Below are positions 52,450-59,796 of a stretch of DNA of 64,000 nt, one piece after another. Within the stretch, counting starts at the first letter, position 1, and each line of letters opens with the position of its first letter. This DNA is from Streptomyces collinus (GTDB taxonomy: Bacteria > Actinomycetota > Actinomycetes > Streptomycetales > Streptomycetaceae): contig NZ_CP133771.1 in assembly GCF_031348265.1 (NCBI RefSeq), positions 1,984,001 to 2,048,000 of the forward strand, read 5' to 3'. The notes beneath the pieces are model-generated. The model had not been told where the DNA came from, ran no database searches, and saw only the letters and a program-made list of their open reading frames with translations. The position numbers were made by a program, and so were the translations under genes.

Positions 52450-53607
52450 TCACAGGACGTCGTCGAGCCAGTTGACGACCTCGTCCTGCATCTGATCGGT
52501 GAAGACGTGGCCGAGTTCCGGCCACGTCTTCGTCCGTATCCGCTCCTCGGCGTGGTGCGAGCGCCAGACGGCACGCAGCTTGTCGTACGCGGCCCGCACG
52601 CCCTCGGCCGGGAACAGCGTGTCGCGCCCGCCGTCGAAGAACAGCATCGGCCTGGGGGCGGCGATGCTCGCCACGTCGGGGATGTCGAGGTGCCGGGCGA
52701 GGCCGGGGTGGAGCATGCAGTACGCCGACTGCCCGCGCAGGGTGTTGTTGCCGGGCACCATCATCTCCTTCAGACCGGTCATCCAGCAGACGCTCGCGGC
52801 GGCCGCCACGTGGTCGCTGAGGGCGGCGGTCTGCCAGGCCCGGTAGGCGCCCATGGAGAAGCCGACGGCCGCGACCCGCCGCGCGTCCACCCGGTCGAGT
52901 CCCGCCAGGAAGGCGGCGGCCCGCTGGTCCTCCCTGGCCATGAGCCCGGCGAGCGAGGAGCCGAGGTTGTAGAAGTTGGCGGCCAGCGCCTGCTGCTGCT
53001 CGTAGGCGAGGGGGCCGCGATCGCCCCATCCCAGCGCGTCCAGACAGAGCACCACATAGCCGCGGCGTGCCAGTTCGTCCCCGGCGAACCGCCCGCTGAA
53101 GTACTTGCCGGCCCAAGCCCGGGCGGAGGCCAGACGGGTGTCGTCGTACCAGGGCCGGACGAGCTTCTCCTTGCCGATGTGGAACCGGGCACCATGGTCG
53201 TGCAGGAGCAGCACCGCGGGGAAGGGCCCGCGTCCGTGCGGGGTGAGCAGGGCGCCGCGGACCCGTTCGTAGCGGGTGAGGGAGACGGTCACCAGCTCGC
53301 GAGTGAAGTCCCGCGTCCGGGAGCGGCCGGTGAACTCCGGTGCGTACGGCGTCCCGTCCTGCCGCTCGACGAGGAGGTGCTCCTCGACGGTGGCGCGGGC
53401 GGCCCGTCGCCAGGCACGGTGGTCGCGGATCGGGGACCGGCCCCAGGCCAGCGGGAAGGTCAGGGCGTCCTTCAGCGCCGGGTGGAAATCGGGCAGCGGG
53501 CCGTCCACGACCGCCGCCTCCGCCCTGCTCACCGCTCCCCCGCCGAGCAGCGCGGCGCCCGCCCCGGCCACGAACGTCCTTCGCCCCGGCGGGTCATGGA
53601 CGTCCAT
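52450..53607 (-). CDS. Twin-arginine-exported alpha/beta hydrolase (esterase)
   Basis: A 385-residue serine esterase of the dienelactone-hydrolase/acetyl-xylan-esterase group. The N-terminus has R-R-T-F-V-A-G, a Tat motif, a hydrophobic stretch and A-E-A-A. The nucleophile is S251 in V-G-F-S-M-G-A-Y-R, the acid lies in F-F-D-G-G-R-D-T-L-F-P, and the His is in E-L-G-H-V-F-T. Residues 30-130 include V-T-S-L-like insertion loops common to pectin or xylan acetylesterases. The start overlaps the preceding pectate lyase gene by 14 nt, and the gene is the last of the minus-strand pectin run. It probably removes acetyl or other esters from pectin fragments. Confidence 0.87.
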   Translation of the reverse strand: MDVHDPPGRRTFVAGAGAALLGGGAVSRAEAAVVDGPLPDFHPALKDALTFPLAWGRSPIRDHRAWRRAARATVEEHLLVERQDGTPYAPEFTGRSRTRDFTRELVTVSLTRYERVRGALLTPHGRGPFPAVLLLHDHGARFHIGKEKLVRPWYDDTRLASARAWAGKYFSGRFAGDELARRGYVVLCLDALGWGDRGPLAYEQQQALAANFYNLGSSLAGLMAREDQRAAAFLAGLDRVDARRVAAVGFSMGAYRAWQTAALSDHVAAAASVCWMTGLKEMMVPGNNTLRGQSAYCMLHPGLARHLDIPDVASIAAPRPMLFFDGGRDTLFPAEGVRAAYDKLRAVWRSHHAEERIRTKTWPELGHVFTDQMQDEVVNWLDDVL

Positions 53608-54874
53608 GCGGCCTCCCGGCTCCGGCGTGCCGCAGTACGTACCGCTCGATGGCCGCCGGGGACGTCAGGGCGCGGTGGTGGTAGACGTCGGCGGGGTCCC
53701 AGCCGACGTCGCTGCCGAGTCCGAGAGCGCTCGCCACGGCGTTCAGGCGGGCCGGTCGGCCGTTGAACCAGGAGCCGGTGTCGCGGAACTCGGCGCCCCC
53801 GTAGGCCGCGACGGCGAGCGACGGCCCTCCCCCGGGGTACCGGAAGACGTTGCGCTCGGAGAAGATCGCGGACTCCACACCGACACCCAGGGCGTAGAGC
53901 GGTGCCCGTCCCCGGTGGACGTTGTTGACGACGTGCACCTGCCCGAAGCGCACCCGCGGGGCGCGCTGCACGATGTCGCTGAACAGGTTGCGGGCGAAGG
54001 TCACCTTGAGATGCCCCCGGTCGCGGTCGCCGCGTCCGTCGCCCGAGCCGATGAGGATCGCCTTGTCGTGGTCCTCGAACCGGCTGTCGGAGACGGTGAC
54101 GAAGTCCGAGCCGTCCTCGATGTCCAGCAGCCCGTCGTGCCGTTGCACGCGCTCGCCGTGGAAGCCGAGGGGTGCCGCGCGGTCGGGGAAGCGGCCGTCG
54201 GTGAAGGTGCAGCGGTCGATCCAGATGTTCCTGCCGGTGATCACGGTCATGGCGTCGAAACGGGCGTTCCAGCTGCCCCGGGCGCCGTCGTCCGGGGACC
54301 AGCCGGTGAAGTGGTCGACGGGCGCTTCGAGGTGCAGGTTCCGCACGATGATGTTGCTGCCGGTGTTGACGGTCAGGAACACCCCGAGCAGCCGGGCGTC
54401 GCGGCCGGCGCCGACGAGCGTGGTGTTGCTCGGCACGGTGAGCTGGATCTGTGCCTTCTCCTTGTTCGACCCGGTCTGCCGCAGCTGCCGTTGCTGCTTG
54501 CAGTGGCCGAAGCGGGTGTCGGACCAGGAGGACCCGTCCTCGCCGAAGCAGGACATGTACCGGCCGAGGTCGTATCCGGGTGCGTAGTCCTGCTCGCCGA
54601 GCAGAGAGCCGTTCTCGCTCTCGTGGCCGTCGATGTCGCCGACGACCCGGATCAGCTTGGGCGCGGTCGGCTCACCGTCGTTGGCGAGGGCGGCCTTGAG
54701 CTCGGCGCGCGTGTCCACCGTCCACGTGCGGCCGCCCGCACCGCCGGTCGTGCCGGGGCCGGCCGAGGCCCAGCCGGTGGGGGCACGGCCGGCTGGGGCG
54801 CGGTCGGCGGCGGAGGCCGGTGCGGCCGGCCAGAGCAGGCTGAGACCGAGGAGGAGCGCGGCGGCCCTACGCAT
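53594..54874 (-). CDS. Secreted pectate lyase, PL1 family
   Basis: A 426-residue secreted polygalacturonate lyase with a Sec signal ending P-A-A-P-A-S-A near residue 22. The beta-helix carries the PL1 landmarks: W-N-A-R-F-D-A-M-T-V and H-D-G-L-L-D-I for calcium, I-W-I-D-R-C-T-F, and the catalytic loop R-A-P-R-V-R-F-G-Q-V-H-V-V-N-N. ATG 54874 overlaps the pectinesterase stop by 8 nt; GTG 54889 is an alternative five codons longer. Coupling to the pectinesterase fits the biochemistry, since demethylation creates its substrate. Confidence 0.92.
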   Translation of the reverse strand: MRRAAALLLGLSLLWPAAPASAADRAPAGRAPTGWASAGPGTTGGAGGRTWTVDTRAELKAALANDGEPTAPKLIRVVGDIDGHESENGSLLGEQDYAPGYDLGRYMSCFGEDGSSWSDTRFGHCKQQRQLRQTGSNKEKAQIQLTVPSNTTLVGAGRDARLLGVFLTVNTGSNIIVRNLHLEAPVDHFTGWSPDDGARGSWNARFDAMTVITGRNIWIDRCTFTDGRFPDRAAPLGFHGERVQRHDGLLDIEDGSDFVTVSDSRFEDHDKAILIGSGDGRGDRDRGHLKVTFARNLFSDIVQRAPRVRFGQVHVVNNVHRGRAPLYALGVGVESAIFSERNVFRYPGGGPSLAVAAYGGAEFRDTGSWFNGRPARLNAVASALGLGSDVGWDPADVYHHRALTSPAAIERYVLRHAGAGRPHGRP

Positions 54875-55988
54875 ACGGCAGCCAGTCACCGAGATAGGCC
54901 TCCCTGGTATGCGCCCGGGCCTGCGCGCGGCTCAGCTGGGGCCGGTTCCCGGGGACCTGGACGACCGCGCCCGGCCCCGTGTTGCGGTACTCGGCGAAGC
55001 GCTGGTTCTGCCACGGGTGGGAGTCGGACATGTTGGCGTAGGGCGCGACCGCGTCGATGCCGGGCCCGAGCCGGGTGTCCCGCACGGTGAGCATGGGGCG
55101 GGCGGTGGTGTCGGAGCTGGGCACCCAGGGCCGGGCCAGCTTGTAGTAGCCGTCGGGGGCCTCGCTGCTGACGCGGCTGCGGGTCACCAGGTAGCCGAGC
55201 GGATTGGCGCCGGCGGTCGACGGTGCGAAGACGAAGCCGTAGGGGGCGCCGGGCAGGTCGGTCCTCGACAGGGTCCGGAAGTGGCACCGGTCGAAGACGG
55301 CGGTCGCCCGTCCGAAGACGAAGTCGACGTCGCCCTCGGCGTAGCAGTGGGTGAAGTACTGGCGGGCGAACGTGCCGAGGGCCATGGAGTCGGCGTACAG
55401 GGTGTCCTGGTGGCCGAGGAACCGGCAGTGGTGGAAGGCGGAGCGGTCGCCCTGGACCTTGAGGGCGACGGCCTGGGTGCCGGTCGTTCCGGGGTGGTCG
55501 GCGCGCAGCCAGTCGTTGGCGAAGGTGATCCAGCGGGCGGTGAAGCCGTCGGCCTGGACGGTGGTGGTGGCCGAGCCGGTGGTGCCGTGGGTGCCGCCGC
55601 CGGGCTTGGGCGTTCCGGCCGCGTTGTCGTACACGATGACGACGTCACAGGGGTCCTCGCTCGCCCCGATCCAGGTCATCCCGGTGCGGCCGGGGTCGAC
55701 GGCGACGGTCTGCCGGTAGACGCCCGGCGCGATGACCAGGGTGTACCCCGTCCCGCTCGCGGCGGCCACGGCGTCCCGGACGGTGGTGAAGTCACCGGCT
55801 CCGCCCGGGTGGACGTAAAGGGTCTCGGGATCGCGGCGCGCGGCGGGCGATCCGTACCGGCCGAACGGTCGTGGCCGGGTGCCGGCCCGCGCGGGGCCGG
55901 GGGCGAGGCCGAGGAGGGTGCCCGCCGCGGCGCTCGCGGCGAGGAACCCCCGGCGGGAGAGGGCGGAATGGTCGGGCTGCGCGTGCAT
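54867..55988 (-). CDS. Tat-exported pectinesterase, CE8 family
   Basis: A 373-residue pectin methylesterase. The N-terminus M-H-A-Q-P-D-H-S-A-L-S-R-R-G-F-L-A-A is a Tat motif. Catalytic blocks are F-L-G-H-Q-D-T-L-Y with the oxyanion Gln, E-G-D-V-D-F-V-F-G with the first Asp nucleophile, and L-A-R-P-W-V-P with the conserved Arg-Trp. The AGGAG site precedes ATG 55988. The next gene starts inside its end, so the esterase and lyase are produced together. It removes methyl esters from homogalacturonan. Confidence 0.94.
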   Translation of the reverse strand: MHAQPDHSALSRRGFLAASAAAGTLLGLAPGPARAGTRPRPFGRYGSPAARRDPETLYVHPGGAGDFTTVRDAVAAASGTGYTLVIAPGVYRQTVAVDPGRTGMTWIGASEDPCDVVIVYDNAAGTPKPGGGTHGTTGSATTTVQADGFTARWITFANDWLRADHPGTTGTQAVALKVQGDRSAFHHCRFLGHQDTLYADSMALGTFARQYFTHCYAEGDVDFVFGRATAVFDRCHFRTLSRTDLPGAPYGFVFAPSTAGANPLGYLVTRSRVSSEAPDGYYKLARPWVPSSDTTARPMLTVRDTRLGPGIDAVAPYANMSDSHPWQNQRFAEYRNTGPGAVVQVPGNRPQLSRAQARAHTREAYLGDWLPYA

Positions 55989-56034
55989 GCGGCCGCTCCT
56001 TCGCGGTGGGGCGGGAAGGGGCCGGGGCGGGCGA

Positions 56035-56058
56035 GCGCACCCCGGGGCGGGGGTGCGC
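56035..56058 (-). terminator. Hairpin after the PL1 lyase at 56099
   Basis: GCGCACCCC (56035-56043) pairs with GGGGTGCGC (56050-56058) around a 6-base loop. It lies in the 110 bases between the pectate lyase and pectinesterase genes. Confidence 0.65.
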
Positions 56059-56080
56059 CGCCGGCCGCCCCGGCCGGTTC

Positions 56081-56098
56081 GGGGCGGGGCGGGGCGGG
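56081..56098 (+). repeat. G-quadruplex-like GGGGC tandem at a stop codon
   Basis: Three GGGGC units and a final GGG give four closely spaced G-runs abutting the stop codon of the PL1 gene. The G-rich strand is the plus strand, so the mRNA carries the C-rich complement and any quadruplex would form in DNA. Confidence 0.6.
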
Positions 56099-57409
56099 TC
56101 AGCAGAGGCGGCCGGCGCCCGCCCGGGCGTCGACGATGCCCGGGACGGCCTTCGCCGGGTCGACGTCCGCGCGCAGGGCCGGCGTCCAGCCGGCGCCCGA
56201 CTGGAGCGTCTCGCCGGGGATCTCCGCGTTGTGCACGGCGATCAGGTCGACCGCCTTGCCGTTGACCATGTTGGAACCCGCGGTCACGGGCGACTCGTTC
56301 CACTTCTTGAGGATCTTCGCCGGGCTGATGCCCTGGGCCAGCGTGAACGCGTTGTGCTCGGCGACGAGCCGGGACTCCTTGCCGATGCCGTAGACGTAGC
56401 CCCACTTCTGGCCCTTGGTGACCACGAAGTGGTTGTTGTACGAGTCGACCTGTCCGAACCGCACTCGGGGCGCCCGCTCGACGATGCCCTCGAAACGGTT
56501 GTGGTGCAGCGTGACCTTGAGCTTGCCCGTGTCGTCGGCGGTGGCGCTGTCGCTGTTGCCGATCAGCATGGTCTTGTCGTGGTCCTTGAAGGAGTTCCAG
56601 GACACGGTGACGTGGTTCGAGCCGCGCACGACGTCGAGCAGCCCGTCGTGCTGCTGGTAGGTCTTGCCGAAGTAGGACGGCAGCGCGCTGTCGGGGTAGC
56701 GGCCGTCGGTCAGCGTGTTGTGGTCGACCCACACGTGGGTGGAGCCGTAGACCACGATCCCGTCGTACTCGCTGTTCCAGGCGCCGGTCTTGTTGTCGTC
56801 GGTGGGGTCCCACTGCGGGAAGCAGTCGACCGGGGCCTCGAAGGCGAGGTTGCGGACGATGACGTTGTCCACGCCCTTGATCTGCAGACTGCCGCCGCGG
56901 ATGCCGGAGCCCTTCCCCACGCCCACGCTGGTGGTGTCGGCGGGCACGCTCGCCTTGATGGTCTTGTCCTGCGCGGCGGCGGACGCGGCCCGCAGGTCCT
57001 CCTGCTCGCCGCTGACCGGCTTGTCGTGGCCCCAGACGGCGGGGTCGTAGGCGGCGAGGTACTTCCGGAAGTCGTACCCCTCGGCCGCGAACGCGTCGCA
57101 GCCCTGGGAGACGGCGTCGATGACGCCCTTGACCTTGATGATCCTGGGCGCGGTCCCGCCGTCCTTCAGGGCGGCCCGGAACTGATCCCAGGTGGTGACG
57201 GTGTAGACGTGCTGGGCGTCGGCCGTCGCCCCGCCGGTGGTGCCGGTGCCGTGGGAGCCCCATCCGTCGCCGGTGCCGAGGGTCTGGCGCGCGATGTCCC
57301 GGGGCTGGGCCTGGGCGCCGGTGCCGCTCAGGGACAGCACGAGCGCGGTGCAGCCGATGAGCAGGGCGGCTCTCGCAATGGCATGATCATGACACTTCCG
57401 TGCGTTCAT
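56099..57409 (-). CDS. Secreted pectate lyase, PL1 family
   Basis: A 436-residue PL1 enzyme with a Sec signal ending G-A-Q-A near residue 34. PL1 motifs are W-N-S-E-Y-D-G-I-V-V, V-W-V-D-H-N-T-L-T-D-G, Q-Q-H-D-G-L-L-D-V, V-S-W-N-S-F-K-D-H-D-K-T-M-L-I-G and the catalytic R-A-P-R-V-R-F-G-Q-V. It is related to the lyase at 53594 but the two are clearly diverged, with a different C-terminus. It begins 33 bases after the rhamnogalacturonan acetylesterase gene and is followed by a hairpin, so these two genes form one unit. Confidence 0.94.
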   Translation of the reverse strand: MNARKCHDHAIARAALLIGCTALVLSLSGTGAQAQPRDIARQTLGTGDGWGSHGTGTTGGATADAQHVYTVTTWDQFRAALKDGGTAPRIIKVKGVIDAVSQGCDAFAAEGYDFRKYLAAYDPAVWGHDKPVSGEQEDLRAASAAAQDKTIKASVPADTTSVGVGKGSGIRGGSLQIKGVDNVIVRNLAFEAPVDCFPQWDPTDDNKTGAWNSEYDGIVVYGSTHVWVDHNTLTDGRYPDSALPSYFGKTYQQHDGLLDVVRGSNHVTVSWNSFKDHDKTMLIGNSDSATADDTGKLKVTLHHNRFEGIVERAPRVRFGQVDSYNNHFVVTKGQKWGYVYGIGKESRLVAEHNAFTLAQGISPAKILKKWNESPVTAGSNMVNGKAVDLIAVHNAEIPGETLQSGAGWTPALRADVDPAKAVPGIVDARAGAGRLC

Positions 57410-57442
57410 GGTGCGGCTCTCTTCCTTCTTCGTCGGGGGGTG

Positions 57443-58240
57443 TTACGCGGCGGCTTCCGGCCAGGTGATCCAGGACTCCGGAATCCGCTCGTCCAGCCGG
57501 CGCACGTCCCGCGGCCCGAGCACCCGGGTGCGCAGCAGCTCCCGCGCCACGAGCCGGGCCACCTCGATGGCCCCGGGCGGGTTGAAGTGCGTGTTGTCCT
57601 GCTCGGTCGCCGTCCAGTTGAAGTACTTCTTGGTCTCCTCGACCCCGAGCCGCTGCCACAGGGCGAGCGACAGCGCCTGGATGTCGAGCAGCGCGACCCG
57701 CTCCTCGGCGGCGAGGGCACGCATCGCCGCCGGGTATTCGCCGTGCGTCGGCAGGGCCTTCCCGGCGGCGTCGAACCGCCGGCGCTCCACGGAGGTGGCG
57801 AGCACGGGCCGCGCCCCACGCGCCCGGGCGCCGCCGAGGTACATCCGCAGATACTCCTGATACGTCGACCAGGGCTCGGTGTACCGGGTGGGGTCCTCCG
57901 CCTTCTCGTCGTTGTGGGCGAACTGGACCAGGAGGAAGTCCCCGGGCCGGATGACGGACAGGATCCCCTTCAGCCGCCCCTCGTCGACGAAGCTCTTCGA
58001 ACTCCGCCCGTTCACGGCGTGATTGGAGACGGCGAGCCGGGAGCCGTGCAGAAAGAACGGAACAGCCATTCCCCACCCGGTCTCTGGCGCGGCATCGGCG
58101 TACTTCTGCGCGGCGGTGGAATCACCGGCGATGTAGAGGGTGGGAGTGCGACGAACGCCGGCGTGAGCAGTGCCGGACACGGAGAACGCCAACGGCACGG
58201 CGGCCGCGGCGACAGCGACCTGTCTACGACTGATAGACAC
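57443..58240 (-). CDS. Rhamnogalacturonan acetylesterase (SGNH, CE12 type)
   Basis: A 265-residue SGNH hydrolase. The Tat-like start S-I-S-R-R-Q-V-A-V is followed by a signal ending G-T-A-H-A. Block I is Y-I-A-G-D-S-T with nucleophile S41, block II has N-G-R-S-S, block III Q-F-A-H-N-D-E, and block V D-N-T-H-F-N-P-P-G-A with the His. These are the CE12 patterns. It removes acetyl groups from the rhamnogalacturonan I backbone, enabling lyases. GTG 58240 has AAGGGA seven bases upstream. Confidence 0.92.
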   Translation of the reverse strand: MSISRRQVAVAAAAVPLAFSVSGTAHAGVRRTPTLYIAGDSTAAQKYADAAPETGWGMAVPFFLHGSRLAVSNHAVNGRSSKSFVDEGRLKGILSVIRPGDFLLVQFAHNDEKAEDPTRYTEPWSTYQEYLRMYLGGARARGARPVLATSVERRRFDAAGKALPTHGEYPAAMRALAAEERVALLDIQALSLALWQRLGVEETKKYFNWTATEQDNTHFNPPGAIEVARLVARELLRTRVLGPRDVRRLDERIPESWITWPEAAA

Positions 58241-58267
58241 GCGGAGTCCCTTTCAAATGGGGGTGTG

Positions 58268-58345
58268 GGTAACTCAGCTGGGGGCGCGGGGCTGTATCGA
58301 TATGCGGCTCCGCCGCGTGGGTGCGAACAACCACGGGCGGCCCGC
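58268..58345. repeat. Second Streptomyces-type interspersed repeat copy
   Basis: GGGGGCGCGGGGCTGTATCG, followed by ATGCGGCTCCGCCGCGTGGG and AACCACGGGCGGCCCGCACC, matches another form of the short element family remembered from Streptomyces intergenic regions. It shares GGGGCGCGGGG and AACCAC with the copy at 36877. Confidence 0.55.
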
Positions 58346-58368
58346 ACCCTGAAAACCACGGGCCGCCC
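58335..58368 (-). terminator. Terminator after the sugar-binding lipoprotein gene
   Basis: GGGCGGCCCG (58335-58344) pairs perfectly with CGGGCCGCCC (58359-58368). It ends the operon that starts with the PmoA-like and GH43 genes and separates it from the acetylesterase gene. Confidence 0.8.
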
Positions 58369-58385
58369 CACGGCGATATCCAGAA

Positions 58386-59747
58386 CTAGCCGTTCTGCTG
58401 GTTCCACTCCTCCTGAGCCGCATTCAGCTGCTCAGCCATCGTGTCCAGGAATTCCTTCGCACTCATCTTCCCGAGCAGCACCTTCTGGAAGTTCGGCTCG
58501 TTGTCCGCCTTGGAAATCGTGTTCCAGTCCGGCAGGTAGTACGGCAGCTGCACGATCGTCGTCGACCCGTCCGACAACGCGTCGGCGGCGAGCTTCGTGG
58601 GCTCGGCCTTCGAGATCCACGCGTCCTTCGCCGCGTCCGTGTTCGACGGCACCTGTCCCGCCGCCTCGTTGAACTTCGAGTTCTCCGCCCTGGACGTGGC
58701 GAACTCGATGAACTTCCAGGCGGCGTCCTTGTTCTTGCCGCTCTTGAACAGGCCCAGCCCGTCCACGGGGTTGGACACCTGCACCCGCTTGCCGCCGGCA
58801 CCGATCGGCTGCGGAATGCCGCGGAACTTCTCGACGCCGAGCGCCTTCACGTGGTCCTGGTACGACCCGAGGTTGTGGTTCAGCATTCCGATCGTGCCGG
58901 AGTCCCACTGCGCGACCATCTTGGTGAAGTCGTTGTTGAGGTCGGCGGCCGGAGTGACCTTCTTGTACAGCGCCGCGTACTTCTCCAGCGCCGCCACGTT
59001 CTTGGGGTCGTTGACCGTGGTCTTGTCACCGCTGGAGTCCCAGAACGACGTGATGCCGGACTGCCCGTACATGGCGTCCAGCGCCTGGGCGATGGAACCC
59101 GCACCACCGCGAATGGTGTAGCCGAACTCGTTCTTGCCCGCGTTCGTCAGCTTCTTCGCGGCCGCGTAGAACCGGTCCCACGTCGTGGGCTCCTGGAGCC
59201 CCGCCTTCTTGAACAGGTCGGTGCGGTAGTACAGCACACCGTTGTTCGCGGAGGTCGGGATCGAGTACAGCTTGTCGTCACCGCCGCCGGCGGCCTTCAG
59301 CGACTCGACCATGTCCTTGTTGAGCTTGCCGTTCAGCGACGACTTGCCGAGCCGGTCGTCGAGCGGCTCCAGCGCGCCCTGTGCGGCGAATCCCGCGAGC
59401 ATCGCCGCGCCCACGCCGCCGACGTCCGGCAGGCCGCCGCCGCGGAGGGCGGTGTCGACCTTCGACTGGTACTCGGTCGAGGCGATCCCGACGTAGTCGA
59501 CCTCGATGTCGGGGTTGGCCTTCTCGAAGTCGGCGATGACCTCCTTCCAGATCTCGGTGCGGACACCGCCGTTGTTGTCCCAGAAGACGATCTTGCCCTT
59601 GCCGCTTCCGTCGGCGCCCTTGTCGCCGCCCGCTCCGCTGCCGTCGTCGCCGCAGGCGGTCGCGGTCAGCGCGAGCACGGCCCCCAGGGCGACGGCGGCC
59701 GAGGCCCGGCGCCCGCCTCTGCTGCTGGTGCGATTGCTGATCTTCAT
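58386..59747 (-). CDS. Extracellular solute-binding lipoprotein (sugar ABC transporter)
   Basis: A 453-residue family 1 solute-binding protein. The lipobox is L-T-A-T-A-C with C32 as lipid-attachment site, preceded by a short basic leader. Motifs include I-V-F-W-D-N-N-G-G-V, A-N-P-D-I-E-V-D-Y-V, and the later A-A-W-K-F-I-E-F-A-T typical of oligosaccharide binders. It should capture oligogalacturonide or arabinan fragments. No permease or ATPase genes for it are present in the window, and a terminator follows directly, so the partners must be elsewhere. It lies 49 bases after the lyase-esterase fusion. Confidence 0.93.
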   Translation of the reverse strand: MKISNRTSSRGGRRASAAVALGAVLALTATACGDDGSGAGGDKGADGSGKGKIVFWDNNGGVRTEIWKEVIADFEKANPDIEVDYVGIASTEYQSKVDTALRGGGLPDVGGVGAAMLAGFAAQGALEPLDDRLGKSSLNGKLNKDMVESLKAAGGGDDKLYSIPTSANNGVLYYRTDLFKKAGLQEPTTWDRFYAAAKKLTNAGKNEFGYTIRGGAGSIAQALDAMYGQSGITSFWDSSGDKTTVNDPKNVAALEKYAALYKKVTPAADLNNDFTKMVAQWDSGTIGMLNHNLGSYQDHVKALGVEKFRGIPQPIGAGGKRVQVSNPVDGLGLFKSGKNKDAAWKFIEFATSRAENSKFNEAAGQVPSNTDAAKDAWISKAEPTKLAADALSDGSTTIVQLPYYLPDWNTISKADNEPNFQKVLLGKMSAKEFLDTMAEQLNAAQEEWNQQNG

Positions 59748-59796
59748 TGGTCGGCTCTCTTCTTCTGGATCCTGCGGAACTTGAGGGTGTGGAGGG

